The notes under the pieces were generated by a model. The model was not told the DNA's origin, made no database searches, and saw only the letters and a program-made list of their open reading frames with translations. 64,000 nucleotides of DNA, taken from assembly GCF_000430765.1 (NCBI RefSeq), contig NZ_KE387237.1, positions 110,459-174,458 of the forward strand, read 5' to 3'. A program made the translations under genes and the position numbers. Position 1 is the first letter of the stretch. Each line of letters starts with the position of its first letter. This stretch comes from Peribacillus kribbensis DSM 17871 (lineage in GTDB: Bacteria; Bacillota; Bacilli; Bacillales; DSM-1321). Shown in pieces: positions 55,294-64,000 of the stretch.

Positions 55294-55325
55294 AAGCGGG
55301 CTCCTGGAAAGGAAATCAACCTGCT
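55294..55325 (+). repeat. Fragment of the palindromic element family
   Basis: GCGGGCTCCTGGAAAGGAAA followed by TCAACC matches the 3' part of the R1-type element. Confidence 0.45.
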
Positions 55326-55386
55326 TTTTTAAGAGCAGTAACGAGTTAAATCAGACTTTCATAAAGCTGGTAAGAATAGTGCGGCA

Positions 55387-55596
55387 TTATCTGCTCAATA
55401 CATTCTCCAAAAGATGGAGCATATCTTTTCGATCGTTCTCAGTAGCATTCTGCCAGATGATTTCGAATAAGACTCCAAGTCCTGGTAGCATTTTTTCTTC
55501 ACCGCTCTGGATGGCATCCACAATCGTATCTTCCAGCTCTGCCTGTGAATTCCCGGTTACGTTGTGGATGACTGCATTCCGAAGGTTAATATTCAT
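55387..55596 (-). CDS. sspI: Small acid-soluble spore protein SspI
   Basis: 69 residues. [21 protein letters not shown] and [22 protein letters not shown] are diagnostic for SspI, a minor spore-core protein made in the forespore. GGAGG is 8 bases before the ATG at 55596 and only 2 before an ATG at 55602, so the shorter form is given. Confidence 0.93.
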   Translation of the reverse strand: MNINLRNAVIHNVTGNSQAELEDTIVDAIQSGEEKMLPGLGVLFEIIWQNATENDRKDMLHLLENVLSR

Positions 55597-55714
55597 AAAC
55601 ATGTCCTCCTATTACAAGATTTCCCCCATAGTTTTCTCAGATCCTTCATTTATTATGTACAAAGATTAGGCTATAATAGGAAAATCGAAAAGAGAAATGG
55701 AAGGAGAGGATGAG

Positions 55715-56470
55715 TTGAAATTTATAGAATCACCCAAGAACCCGGCAGTCAAACAATGGAAAAGGCTTTTAAATAAAAAAGACCGGGATAAATCGGGCAA
55801 GTTTATTGTAGAGGGCTTTCATCTCGTGGAAGAGGCCCTTCTTGAGCGGGATCTTGTCAGCGAAGTAATCGTGCAGGAGGATACCGAGCTTCCTGCTGGT
55901 TTTCCTCTGCAGGATGTGGAACTTATCTATGTGACCCGGGAAGTGATGGTGTCCATTTCAGATACGGAAACTCCCCAGGGAATAGCAGCGGTTTGCAGCC
56001 AGCGAAAATATGAATGGAATCCGGAATGGAAGCAGTTTCTGTTAATTGATGCAGTCCAGGATCCAGGCAATATCGGAACCATGATCCGGACAGCCGATGC
56101 AGCAGGTCTGGATGCGGTCATTCTGGGAGAAGGCTCTGCAGATCCATACAGCCCGAAGGTGATCAGGTCCACTCAGGGCAGCCTGTTTCACCTGCCTGTT
56201 CTAAAGGGCAGCCTTGGAGAATATATCCCGAAATTAAGCGAAAGCGGCGTTTCTGTGTTTGGGACTTCTCTTGAAGGAGGAGTTTCCTATGAAACCCTGC
56301 AAAAGCAAATGGCCTTTGCCCTGCTTGTAGGGAATGAAGGAAAAGGTGTCAGTGGGGAATGGCTCGCGCTGACGAAGCAGAATCTGTACATACCATTATT
56401 CGGGCGCAGTGAATCGCTAAATGTGGCTGTTGCTGCAGGAATCCTTCTTTATCATTTGAAGATGGGCTAA
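55715..56470 (+). CDS. ysgA: SPOUT-family rRNA/tRNA 2'-O-methyltransferase YsgA
   Basis: 251 residues. Substrate-binding N-domain, then the SpoU knot with motif 1 DAVQDPGNIGTMIRTADAAG (about 115-134), motif 2 LLVGNEGKGV (about 212-221) and motif 3 IPLFGRSESLNVAVAAGILLYH. Target nucleotide not established. TTG 55715 has AAGGAG 8 bases upstream; an ATG six codons earlier includes that site. Confidence 0.9.
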   Translation: MKFIESPKNPAVKQWKRLLNKKDRDKSGKFIVEGFHLVEEALLERDLVSEVIVQEDTELPAGFPLQDVELIYVTREVMVSISDTETPQGIAAVCSQRKYEWNPEWKQFLLIDAVQDPGNIGTMIRTADAAGLDAVILGEGSADPYSPKVIRSTQGSLFHLPVLKGSLGEYIPKLSESGVSVFGTSLEGGVSYETLQKQMAFALLVGNEGKGVSGEWLALTKQNLYIPLFGRSESLNVAVAAGILLYHLKMG

Positions 56471-56487
56471 AAACAGCTTATTTGGGT

Positions 56488-56516
56488 TTGAAACCGATGT
56501 AAAAGTATTATATAAT
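56488..56516 (+). promoter_or_regulatory. pheST promoter
   Basis: TTGAAA, 17-base spacer, TATAAT. Confidence 0.8.
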
Positions 56517-56522
56517 AGGATG

Positions 56523-56800
56523 TAATTTTATAAGGAAAGACGTTGACAGAGAAGAGTAGCTGCTGCACAATCCTTTTTTAGGGAGAAAATGCCTTGACTG
56601 AAAGCATTTTTAGGGGATGGCCAGTGAAGTTCACCTCTTGAGTCGGCGCCGGGACCTTGGGCACAAGCCCCAAGTAAAGGCGCATCGGCCTAAAAGCCGT
56701 TATCTCAATGAAGTTGAGCGGGAAGGAGCTGTCCTTCACGCTAACAAGGGTGGTACCGCGAAGTTATACCTCGTCCCTTTTAGGGGGCGGGGTTTTTTTG
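56523..56800 (+). promoter_or_regulatory. T-box riboswitch of pheST (Phe)
   Basis: Core AAGGGTGGTACCGCG at 56746-56760; probable specifier TTC at 56630-56632; terminator stem 56768-56792 (ACCTCGTCCC / GGGGGCGGGGT) with TTTTTTT. Confidence 0.88.
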
Positions 56801-56844
56801 TTGTCTTTTCCGCTTTTCTTATATTGTTTTAAGGAGGAAAAAAA

Positions 56845-57885
56845 ATGAAGGAACGTTTGCAGGAACTCCAGGCGGAAGCTCTGACAAAGGTGGAAGAAGC
56901 CGGAAGTTTAAAAGAACTAAATGATATCCGCGTTTCCTATCTGGGAAAAAAGGGTCCGATTACCGAGGTGCTGAGAGGGATGGGCAAGCTCTCTGCGGAG
57001 GAAAGGCCGGTCATTGGCGCACTCGCAAATGAAGTGCGCGAAGCTATCGCGGCTGAAATCGAAAACAAGCAGGTCCATTTGGAAGAGGCGGCCATCGCTG
57101 AGAAGCTTAAGGCAGAAACCATTGATGTAACGCTGCCGGGAAGTCCGGTCCGTACAGGAGCCCGCCATGCCCTTACTAAAGTCGTGGAAGAAATTGAAGA
57201 TCTCTTTATCAGCATGGGCTATACGGTAGCAGAAGGGCCGGAAGTGGAAAAGGATTATTATAATTTCGAAGCCCTTAATCTTCCTAAAGGACATCCGGCA
57301 CGGGATATGCAGGATTCCTTCTATATTACAGAAGAAACCCTGCTTCGCACCCACACTTCCCCGGTCCAGGCAAGGACGATGGAAAAGCACCAAGGAAAGG
57401 GCGCTGTGAAAATCATCTGCCCGGGTAAAGTTTATCGCCGTGATAATGATGATGCCACACATTCGCACCAATTCATGCAGATTGAAGGACTTGTGGTGGA
57501 TGAAAATATCAGGATGAGCGATTTAAAAGGCACACTTGATGTATTTGCAAAAAAAATGTTTGGGGAAGATCGTGAAATCCGCTTAAGACCTAGCTTTTTC
57601 CCATTTACAGAGCCTTCTGTCGAGATGGATATCTCATGCAAGGTATGCGGCGGAAAAGGCTGCAGCGTGTGTAAAGGGACAGGCTGGATTGAAATTCTTG
57701 GAGCAGGGATGGTCCATCCGAATGTACTGGAAATGGCAGGCTATGATTCAAAAAAATACAGCGGGTTCGCTTTCGGAATGGGACCAGAGCGTATCGCCAT
57801 GCTGAAGTACGGTGTGGATGACATCCGTCATTTCTATACCAATGATGTTCGGTTCTTAAAACAATTTTCCAAGCATGAAGCGTAA
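56845..57885 (+). CDS. pheS: Phenylalanyl-tRNA synthetase alpha subunit
   Basis: 346 residues. N-terminal coiled coil (1-85) and class II core: [17 protein letters not shown] (about 208-224), [16 protein letters not shown] (motif 2 area) and [15 protein letters not shown] (motif 3). Contains two CxxC pairs ([12 protein letters not shown]). AAGGAGG upstream. Confidence 0.97.
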   Translation: MKERLQELQAEALTKVEEAGSLKELNDIRVSYLGKKGPITEVLRGMGKLSAEERPVIGALANEVREAIAAEIENKQVHLEEAAIAEKLKAETIDVTLPGSPVRTGARHALTKVVEEIEDLFISMGYTVAEGPEVEKDYYNFEALNLPKGHPARDMQDSFYITEETLLRTHTSPVQARTMEKHQGKGAVKIICPGKVYRRDNDDATHSHQFMQIEGLVVDENIRMSDLKGTLDVFAKKMFGEDREIRLRPSFFPFTEPSVEMDISCKVCGGKGCSVCKGTGWIEILGAGMVHPNVLEMAGYDSKKYSGFAFGMGPERIAMLKYGVDDIRHFYTNDVRFLKQFSKHEA

Positions 57886-57902
57886 GGTAAGGAGGGAAAA
57901 AC

Positions 57903-60317
57903 ATGTTAGTTTCTTATAAATGGCTGCAGGAATATGTGGATCTATCCGGGATTTCACCGGAGGAACTCGCAGAAAAAATCACAAAAAGCGGGATTGAAGT
58001 TGAAGGCGTAGAAAAGAAAAGCGAAGGATTAAAAGGAGTGGTGATCGGCCATGTCCTTGAAAAGGAAAAGCATCCTGAGGCAGACAAGCTGAATAAATGT
58101 CTGGTTGATCTGGGCCAGGAAAACCCGGTACAGATCATTTGCGGAGCGCCTAATGTAGACAAGGGGCAGAAAGTAGCAGTAGCCACGGTTGGTGCTGTCC
58201 TCCCCGGCAATTTTAAAATCAAGAAAGCCAAGCTGCGCGGAGAAGAGTCCAATGGAATGATCTGCTCCCTGCAGGAGCTTGGCATTGAGCCAAAAGTAGT
58301 GGCAAAAGACTATTCATCAGGCATTTTTGTGTTCCCAAGTGATGTGGAAGTCGGCCAGGATGCCCTTGCAGTCCTTGGTCTTGATGATGCAATTCTTGAA
58401 TTAGGTCTGACTCCGAACAGAGCAGACGCCATGAGCATGCTGGGTGTTGCCTATGAAGTCGCTGCCATTCTTGGCAGAGAAGTAAAATGGCCGGAAATCA
58501 AAGGGGATGAGGGAAAGGAAGCTGCTTCTGATTACATCTCTGTCAGTGTTGAAGCGAAGGAAGAGAACCCGCTTTATGTAGCGAAAGTAGTGAAGGATAT
58601 TAAGATAGGCCCATCTCCTCTCTGGATGCAGACTCTGCTGATGAATAGCGGGATACGTCCTCACAATAATGTAGTCGATATCACCAATTATGTCCTTCTT
58701 GAATATGGCCAGCCTCTTCATGCGTTTGATTATGATCAATTAGGCTCTAAGCAGATCGTGGTACGGATGGCCTCCGAAGGCGAAAAAATCACAACGCTTG
58801 ATGATGAGGAGCGTACATTAAACAGCGGCAATCTTGTGATCACCAACGGCACGGAGCCTGTTGCCCTTGCTGGAGTGATGGGAGGAGCCAACTCTGAGGT
58901 AGGTGCAGAAACCACGACGGTCCTTCTTGAGTCAGCCTACTTCACTGGAGGAAGCATCCGCAGGACTTCAAAGGAGCAGGGACTGCGCAGTGAAGCAAGC
59001 TCACGCTATGAAAAAGGTGTAGATCCGAACAGAGTCCGCCAGGCTGCAGAACGGGCTGCAGACTTATTGGCCCGTTATGCAGGGGGAACTGTGCTGAAGG
59101 GCTCCGTCGAGGCGGATACTCTAAAGGCGGAACCTGCAGTGGTCTCCATCACTCTTCAAAAGATTAATTCTGTTCTTGGAACAGAGCTTGTGATGGATAC
59201 AGTTAAGGATATCTTTAACCGTCTGCAGTTCGAGACAGCTGTAGAGGGTGATGAAATCATTGTGACCGTTCCAACCAGAAGAGGGGACATCACCATTGAG
59301 GCAGATCTTATTGAAGAAGTGGCCCGCCTGTATGGCTATGATCATCTTCCGAAGACTCTTCCTGTTGCGGAAGCTCTCCCGGGCGGATTAAATGATTATC
59401 AATTGAAAAGGAGAAAAACCAGGGCGTTTTTGGAAGGTGCCGGTCTATATCAGGCCATCACTTATTCTTTGACTTCTGAAGAAAAGGCGTCCCAGTTTGC
59501 TCTTGAACAGGGTGAGGCTGTCAGGCTTGCCATGCCGATGAGTGAGGAGAGAAGCACACTAAGGCTCAGCATCCTTCCGCAGCTCCTTGAGGCGTTAAAA
59601 TATAACCTGGCCCGCCAGAATGATTCTCTGGCTCTTTATGAAACAGGATCAGTCTTCTTAAAAACGGATGAAAATGAACTTCCGCGTGAAAAAGAACATC
59701 TTGCGGGTGCTGTAACAGGTCTGTGGCATTCCCAGCTTTGGCAGGGAGAGAAAAAGTACGTAGATTTCTATACAGCAAAGGGAATACTGGAAGGTCTGTT
59801 TGAAGTTCTGGGGATTTCAGAGTCCGTTGTCTATAAGGCAGCCGAAGAAGATGGACTGCATCCTGGACGCACGGCGGCGGTTTATTTAAATGATGAGAAA
59901 ATTGGCTTTGTCGGACAGGTACATCCTAAGGTCCAAAAAGAAATGGACCTAAAGGAAACCTATGTGTTTGAACTTTCATTGGAAGCCCTGTTAGCAGCGG
60001 AAACGACTCCGATCGCTTATCAGACGATTCCAAGATATCCTTCCGTTACCCGTGATATTGCCCTTGTGGTGGATAAGCGGGTTACAGCAGGCGAGCTTTA
60101 CTCTGTCATTGAGGCAGCAGGCGGGAAACTGCTGAAGGAAGTCTCCGTTTTTGATTTATATGAAGGAGACCGTATGGAGGATGGAAAGAAATCCATTGCC
60201 TTCTCCCTGAAATACTTCAATCCAGAACGGACATTAACAGATGAAGAAGTATCGAAGGCACATGGCAAGGTATTAAAGGCAGTAGAAGAGAATACAGGTG
60301 CAGCGTTAAGGTCTTAA
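57903..60317 (+). CDS. pheT: Phenylalanyl-tRNA synthetase beta subunit
   Basis: 804 residues, full length. tRNA-binding EMAPII-like domain (about 40-150), B3/B4 editing domain (about 200-400), B5 (about 405-480), catalytic-like domain and C-terminal ferredoxin-like anticodon domain (about 710-804). Starts [16 protein letters not shown]. 17 bases after pheS; AAGGAGGG upstream. Confidence 0.97.
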   Translation: MLVSYKWLQEYVDLSGISPEELAEKITKSGIEVEGVEKKSEGLKGVVIGHVLEKEKHPEADKLNKCLVDLGQENPVQIICGAPNVDKGQKVAVATVGAVLPGNFKIKKAKLRGEESNGMICSLQELGIEPKVVAKDYSSGIFVFPSDVEVGQDALAVLGLDDAILELGLTPNRADAMSMLGVAYEVAAILGREVKWPEIKGDEGKEAASDYISVSVEAKEENPLYVAKVVKDIKIGPSPLWMQTLLMNSGIRPHNNVVDITNYVLLEYGQPLHAFDYDQLGSKQIVVRMASEGEKITTLDDEERTLNSGNLVITNGTEPVALAGVMGGANSEVGAETTTVLLESAYFTGGSIRRTSKEQGLRSEASSRYEKGVDPNRVRQAAERAADLLARYAGGTVLKGSVEADTLKAEPAVVSITLQKINSVLGTELVMDTVKDIFNRLQFETAVEGDEIIVTVPTRRGDITIEADLIEEVARLYGYDHLPKTLPVAEALPGGLNDYQLKRRKTRAFLEGAGLYQAITYSLTSEEKASQFALEQGEAVRLAMPMSEERSTLRLSILPQLLEALKYNLARQNDSLALYETGSVFLKTDENELPREKEHLAGAVTGLWHSQLWQGEKKYVDFYTAKGILEGLFEVLGISESVVYKAAEEDGLHPGRTAAVYLNDEKIGFVGQVHPKVQKEMDLKETYVFELSLEALLAAETTPIAYQTIPRYPSVTRDIALVVDKRVTAGELYSVIEAAGGKLLKEVSVFDLYEGDRMEDGKKSIAFSLKYFNPERTLTDEEVSKAHGKVLKAVEENTGAALRS

Positions 60318-60326
60318 GACGGCCCG

Positions 60327-60370
60327 GCCGCAGCCAACTCAGCTTATCCTGAGTTTGGCTGCGGTCTTTT
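60327..60370 (+). terminator. pheST terminator
   Basis: About 15-bp stem CCGCAGCCAACTCAG / CTGAGTTTGGCTGCGG with a 6-base loop and TTTT. Confidence 0.9.
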
Positions 60371-60392
60371 AGTGCCGTTTTTTCTGGGGCGC

Positions 60393-60429
60393 TGATTTCC
60401 GTTCCAGGGGCTTCGCTTTCCGCGGGGCA
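60393..60429 (-). repeat. 3' half of the palindromic element, inverted
   Basis: GATTTCCGTTCCAGGGG and CTTCGCTTTCCGCGGGGC are the reverse complement of the end of the R1-type element. Confidence 0.6.
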
Positions 60430-60447
60430 GCTATCCTCTATATTATT

Positions 60448-60584
60448 GGCTCTTTTCTAAAAGTTTGTTGTTTTTTTAAGAGTTTGAAAGGAAATCCCAT
60501 TATTAAACGGGTTGATTGGAGAGAGCATCCTGGAGTGGAAATCAACCACCCTGTTCCAAAGCAACAAAGTTTCCGAAAACAGCC
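60448..60584 (+). repeat. MITE-like element R3 (short derivative)
   Basis: Runs from GGCTCTTTTCTAAAAG to CCGAAAACAGCC and contains GGGTTGATTGGAG joined to AGCATCCTGGAGTGGAAATC and CTGTTCCAAAGCAACAAAG. The GC-rich centre is deleted, as in R2. Confidence 0.75.
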
Positions 60585-60818
60585 ATATTATTCACTATCG
60601 GCCAAAGCGCAAAAGTTATTATGACCTCATGGTGAAGATAAGAAAAATAAAAAAGATGTATAGAATTTCCCCTTTTTCCGCATAAACAGGTATCATTAAG
60701 ATATAGTAATTCTGAATATTTACATAATGGAGGAAACTCGGAAAACAAATGGCATCCGGTATTCTGCATAATCGGCTTAAGGCGGATAGAGGAACTGCGG
60801 GACGGGTAAAAAAGCGCA

Positions 60819-60843
60819 GAAAAAAAGCCTGAATGAACAGGCT
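60819..60843 (-). terminator. rnhC terminator
   Basis: On the minus strand AGCCTG / CAGGCT with a 6-base loop and a long T run, touching the rnhC stop codon. Confidence 0.8.
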
Positions 60844-61790
60844 TAGTAGAATTTTTTTCTATAAATCGCTTTCGCTTTATCTGTATTGGCAAAGTGAACC
60901 TTTGTATATTCCCAGAGGGCCCCTTCTCCTTTTGCCGCTATCAGCTTTGCAGCCGCTTCGTCTACTGCAGGCCCTGCTCCCTTCGGAAGGGTGAATCCAG
61001 CCCGCTGGCTCAAGAGATCAAAATGTTTTACAAAAGCATATCTTGCAAGGATTGAGGCAGCCGCTACGCCCAGATGGAGCCCTTCAGCCTTTGTGCTCAG
61101 ATAGGTATTGGAGGCTTGGAACTTTTTAGCTCCTTTTAGATAGTTAAAGAAAACCTCCGGCTGCGCAAACTGATCAATCAGAACACCCTCAGGCTCTGCC
61201 GGCTGGACTTTTTCTAATACTTTCCTGATGGCCTGATTATGGAGAAGAGCCTTCATTTTCCCTTGTGACATTCCCCCGGCCTGCTTTTCATTATATTTTG
61301 GATTATCCAATACAAGCAGGCTGTAGGGAACTGCATGCTTCAATTGTTCACCGATCTCCAGGATCTGCGGGTCTTTAAGGTTTTTAGAATCCCGGACTCC
61401 GAGCTCCTTTAAAAGGGGATGATGCTCTTTTGCGGCATAGACGGCTACGACGGTCATCGGTCCGAAATAGTCTCCTGTCCCTACTTCATCTGAGCCGATC
61501 AGCGACAGGCTTCCGACATTTGGGGGAGGGGAGTATGAATGGCTTTTTACAGAAGAGGCAGACTTTGCCGGCTTCCCTCCCTCTGGGATCCTGCCCCATT
61601 GGGCCGCTTCGGTTTCCGCATTCGGTCCCTGAAATAGGACTTTTCCAGATTTATAGGCTGTAATGGTACAGCCGGGCGGCTTTGCTGAGAATATGCCGCC
61701 TGGGGGCACCTTGGACGTTAGGGCAGATTGATAGTGCGCCTTCATTTTTTCTATGGCTGCCGAATTTAATGCAAGTACTGCGTTTGACAT
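60843..61790 (-). CDS. rnhC: Ribonuclease HIII
   Basis: 315 residues. N-terminal TBP-like domain (about 1-80, PPGGIFSAKPPGCTITAYKSGKVLFQG) and RNase H2-like catalytic domain with GSDEVGTGDYFGPM (about 98-111; DEVG motif) and further acidic residues in VRDSKNL and LIDQFA. Removes RNA from RNA-DNA hybrids. GAGGAG 8 bases upstream. Confidence 0.96.
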   Translation of the reverse strand: MSNAVLALNSAAIEKMKAHYQSALTSKVPPGGIFSAKPPGCTITAYKSGKVLFQGPNAETEAAQWGRIPEGGKPAKSASSVKSHSYSPPPNVGSLSLIGSDEVGTGDYFGPMTVVAVYAAKEHHPLLKELGVRDSKNLKDPQILEIGEQLKHAVPYSLLVLDNPKYNEKQAGGMSQGKMKALLHNQAIRKVLEKVQPAEPEGVLIDQFAQPEVFFNYLKGAKKFQASNTYLSTKAEGLHLGVAAASILARYAFVKHFDLLSQRAGFTLPKGAGPAVDEAAAKLIAAKGEGALWEYTKVHFANTDKAKAIYRKKFY

Positions 61791-61938
61791 TATGACAACT
61801 CCTCTTATAATGATTTTTTATCATTTTTTTACAAAACTTCCGGGTATTAGACAGAAAATGGCTCGGTCTTGCTTTTCAAGGATTGAAGCTTCATGATATG
61901 ATATAGATTAGGATTTTTTAGAGATTGGAGGCATCAGT

Positions 61939-62199
61939 TTGTCAGACCATACCAAGAGAAAGATAACGGTTGATATATATGGACAGCAATATACCATTGT
62001 TGGATCAGAAAGTTCAAGCCATATTCGCATAGTGGCCTCGATGGTCGATGATAAGATGCGTGAAATAAATGCAATGAATCCAAGGCTTGATATCAGCAAA
62101 GTGGCCGTCCTTACGGCTGTGAATGTCATGCATGAGTATTTAAAGGTCAAGGATGAGCTTGAACAGCTGAAAATGGTAATTCAACGCGAAAAGGATTGA
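61939..62199 (+). CDS. zapA: Cell division protein ZapA
   Basis: 86 residues. N-terminal strand region ([15 protein letters not shown]) and a C-terminal long helix that forms the coiled coil; binds FtsZ and bundles its filaments. TTG start with TTGGAGG 7 bases upstream. 7 bases before cvpA. Confidence 0.93.
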   Translation: MSDHTKRKITVDIYGQQYTIVGSESSSHIRIVASMVDDKMREINAMNPRLDISKVAVLTAVNVMHEYLKVKDELEQLKMVIQREKD

Positions 62200-62206
62200 A
62201 AAATGA

Positions 62207-62749
62207 ATGCTTGATTTAATAATTATTGTCATACTTCTTATGGGTTTAATCGTAGGACTCAAGCGGGGATTCATCCTTCAGCTTGTGCACCTGACCGGGT
62301 TCGCCGCTGCATTTATTGCGGCGTGGGTATATTATAATGATTTGGCTCCAAAATTAAAACTGTGGATCCCGTTTCCAACCCTGGGAGATACGGATTCCAT
62401 GAAGATGATCTTTCACACAGCCAGGCTGGATGACGCTTATTATAACGCAATTGCGTTTGCTATTATATTCTTTGGTGTCAAGATCATATGGCAGCTGATA
62501 GGCTCGATGCTCGATTTTATCGCACACATTCCGATCATCAAGCAGTTAAACAGGCTTGGGGGCGGTATACTGGGCTTTGTAGAAGTCTATCTTCTGATAT
62601 TCATCCTTTTGTATATAGCGGCCCTTGTGCCGGTAGAATCCATCCAGAATCCCCTGAATCATTCCTTCATGGCAACGGCAATGGTCAAGGATACTCCTGT
62701 ATTATCCTCCATGGTAAAAGAACTCTGGTTTAAATATAACCCGATGTAA
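62207..62749 (+). CDS. cvpA: CvpA family membrane protein
   Basis: 180 residues, about four membrane helices; opens MLDLIIIVILLMGLIVGLKRG, the CvpA signature, with IPIIKQLNRLGGGILGFVEVYLL near 112-134. Corresponds to YshB of B. subtilis. Role in Bacillus unknown. AAAGGA upstream within zapA's end. Confidence 0.9.
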   Translation: MLDLIIIVILLMGLIVGLKRGFILQLVHLTGFAAAFIAAWVYYNDLAPKLKLWIPFPTLGDTDSMKMIFHTARLDDAYYNAIAFAIIFFGVKIIWQLIGSMLDFIAHIPIIKQLNRLGGGILGFVEVYLLIFILLYIAALVPVESIQNPLNHSFMATAMVKDTPVLSSMVKELWFKYNPM

Positions 62750-62777
62750 CTTCTCTTTTAAAGGGAAGTTTTTCTTT
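62750..62777 (+). terminator. zapA-cvpA terminator
   Basis: AACTTC / GAAGTT stem with partial inner pairs, then TTTC. The remaining ~250 bases up to polX hold no feature I can support. Confidence 0.55.
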
Positions 62778-63035
62778 ACCCTGTTCTTCCCGGCACCGGC
62801 ATCCCGGGGCCGGATTTTCCATGCTCTTTAGGCGGCGTGGGGCATTTAGACGGGTTTTGTTGCCTCTTCACTGAATAAACGTTATCTTTAAATAGGACGT
62901 ATTCTTCCAGATTTCTAATTTGAAATAGAAGATGCAGGAATAAAAACGTGATGCCAGGCGGCAGTTCACTCCGCGGGCTTTTAACAGGACGGTTTTTTAG
63001 AATGAAATGCAACGCCAATATAAGAGGTGATGGTT

Positions 63036-64000
63036 ATGGGAGTTAATAAGAAGGATGTCATACATCTGCTCGAAACGATAGCTGTATTTATGGAGTTAAA
63101 GGGAGAAAATCAGTTTAAAGTGGCGGCGTTCAGGAAGGCTGCCGGCGCATTGGAAAGCGATGAGCGGAGTTTAGCTGAAATAGGGGATTATAAAGCATTG
63201 CCCGGGATCGGGAAGGGGACAGCTGCTGTCATTGAAGAATTTCTGAATGAAGGCCACTCCACTGTGCTGGAGGAGCTGCAGGATGAGGTTCCAAAAGGGC
63301 TGATTCCCCTCCTTCAGCTTCCGGGGATGGGCGGAAAGAAAATAGCCAAGCTCTATAAAGAGCTTCATATTGAAAATATGAAGGATCTTAAAGAAGCATG
63401 TGAAAAGAAGCAGGTACAGGAGCTCTCAGGCTTTGGGAAAAAAACGGAGGAAAAGATCCTTGCGGCAATCGAAGAATTTGGGACGAGGCCGGAAAGGCTC
63501 CCTCTTGCAATGATGCTTCCCATTGTGTTGGACATTGAAGCTTTTATTGAAAATATGCAGGGCATTACGAAGTTCTCAAAGGCAGGCAGCATCAGGCGGG
63601 TAAAAGAAACGATCAAGGATCTGGATTTTATTATTGCCACAACTGAACCAGGATCCGTTAAAAATCAGATTCTGGAACTGCCAAATGTAAAAAGTGTCAT
63701 TGCGGCAGGAGATACAAAGGTATCGGTAACCTTCCAATATGATTATGAAATCTCTGTGGATTTCAGGCTGGTGAAGCCGGAGGAATTCATCACCACCCTC
63801 CATCATTTTACAGGATCAAAGGAACATAATGTCCGCATGCGGCAGCTTGCCAAAGAACGCGGAGAGAAAATAAGTGAATATGGAGTGGAAAATGCAGAAA
63901 CCGGAGAAATTCTGACCTTTGAATCCGAAGAGAAGTTTTATGAGCACTTCGGACTTCCATACATTCCGCCGGAATTACGGGAAGATGGCTCGGAAGTAGA
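63036..64000 (+). CDS. polX: DNA polymerase/3'-5' exonuclease PolX (3' end cut by window)
   Basis: About 321 residues visible of an expected ~570. N-terminal 8-kDa domain with HhH motif LPGIGKGTA, second HhH LPGMGGKKIAKLY, and the nucleotidyltransferase palm AGSIRRVKETIKDLDFIIAT with the first catalytic aspartates. The C-terminal PHP exonuclease domain lies beyond the window. ATG 63036 has AGAGGTGA 5 bases upstream. Involved in base-excision repair synthesis; orthologue of YshC. Confidence 0.95.
   Translation, partial: MGVNKKDVIHLLETIAVFMELKGENQFKVAAFRKAAGALESDERSLAEIGDYKALPGIGKGTAAVIEEFLNEGHSTVLEELQDEVPKGLIPLLQLPGMGGKKIAKLYKELHIENMKDLKEACEKKQVQELSGFGKKTEEKILAAIEEFGTRPERLPLAMMLPIVLDIEAFIENMQGITKFSKAGSIRRVKETIKDLDFIIATTEPGSVKNQILELPNVKSVIAAGDTKVSVTFQYDYEISVDFRLVKPEEFITTLHHFTGSKEHNVRMRQLAKERGEKISEYGVENAETGEILTFESEEKFYEHFGLPYIPPELREDGSEV

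Noticed and set aside
60542-60892. Minus-strand 116-codon ORF
   Set aside because: Covers repeat R3 and the rnhC terminator, overlaps the rnhC end and has no recognisable protein.

Overview
This window is an ordinary housekeeping segment of a Bacillaceae chromosome (Bacillus, Cytobacillus or Mesobacillus-like; the genus cannot be fixed from the sequence alone). Gene order follows the Bacillus subtilis block ytfI-ytfJ-ytxK-ackA-moaB-argGH-ytkL-ytoI-ytpI-nrnA-ytrHI-dnaE-accDA-pfkA-pyk-fxsA-ytvI-ytwI-citZ-icd-mdh-phoPR-polA-mutM-ytaF-coaE-gapB-speD-nrdR-dnaB-dnaI-ytxC-thrS-infC-rpmI-rplT-ysdA-sspI-ysgA-pheST-rnhC-zapA-cvpA-polX. Sporulation genes (ytfJ, ytrHI, ytvI, ytaF, ytxC, sspI), T-box leaders, strong Shine-Dalgarno sites and frequent TTG/GTG starts fit an endospore-forming Firmicute. 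No phage, IS element, CRISPR array, tRNA or rRNA gene was seen.

Layout. 1-8.6 kb: YtfI/YtfJ, methylase-like YtxK, acetate kinase, an EcsC-family protein coupled to MoaB, then argGH behind tandem ARG boxes. 8.7-15.5 kb: an Xaa-Pro dipeptidase, YtkL, YtoI, YtpI, NrnA, and the ytrH-ytrI pair. A non-coding stretch at 14.34-14.59 kb carries a phased ~21-bp array. 15.7-27.3 kb: dnaE, a short ORF that looks like the N-terminus of malic enzyme YtsJ coupled to a FadR-type regulator, accDA, pfkA, pyk, fxsA, ytvI, ytwI. 27.6-34.5 kb: citZ-icd-mdh, a MaoC-like hydratase, phoPR. 34.5-43.7 kb: PhoP-box-like promoter with a short terminated transcript, polA-mutM-ytaF-coaE, a secreted-protein gene interrupted by a stop, gapB, speD, nrdR. 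43.8-53.4 kb: dnaB-dnaI-ytxC, thrS with a T-box, then two more tandem T-boxes leading to a second, editing-domain-less ThrRS, then infC-rpmI-rplT behind an L20-type leader. 53.5-64 kb: ysdA, a dUTPase, an M50-like membrane protease, sspI, ysgA, T-box pheST, rnhC, zapA-cvpA and a polX gene cut by the window end.

How the genes work together: the 20-32 kb portion holds malonyl-CoA synthesis, lower glycolysis and the oxidative TCA branch, each with its own visible control (FadR-like operator, cre-like sites, long citZ leader). gapB carries CcpN-type boxes for gluconeogenic control. Replication and repair genes (dnaE, polA, mutM, dnaB, dnaI, nrdR, rnhC, polX) are scattered through. Translation genes are controlled by RNA leaders (three Thr T-boxes, one Phe T-box, L20 leader).

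The least ordinary items are the catalytic-core-only ThrRS behind serial T-boxes, the 21-bp phased TGATCCG array, the PhoP-box promoter driving a short terminated RNA, the malic-enzyme remnant fused into a FadR autoregulatory unit, and a family of MITE-like palindromic elements, one of which sits inside the thrS leader. Nothing here is a clearly new multi-gene system.
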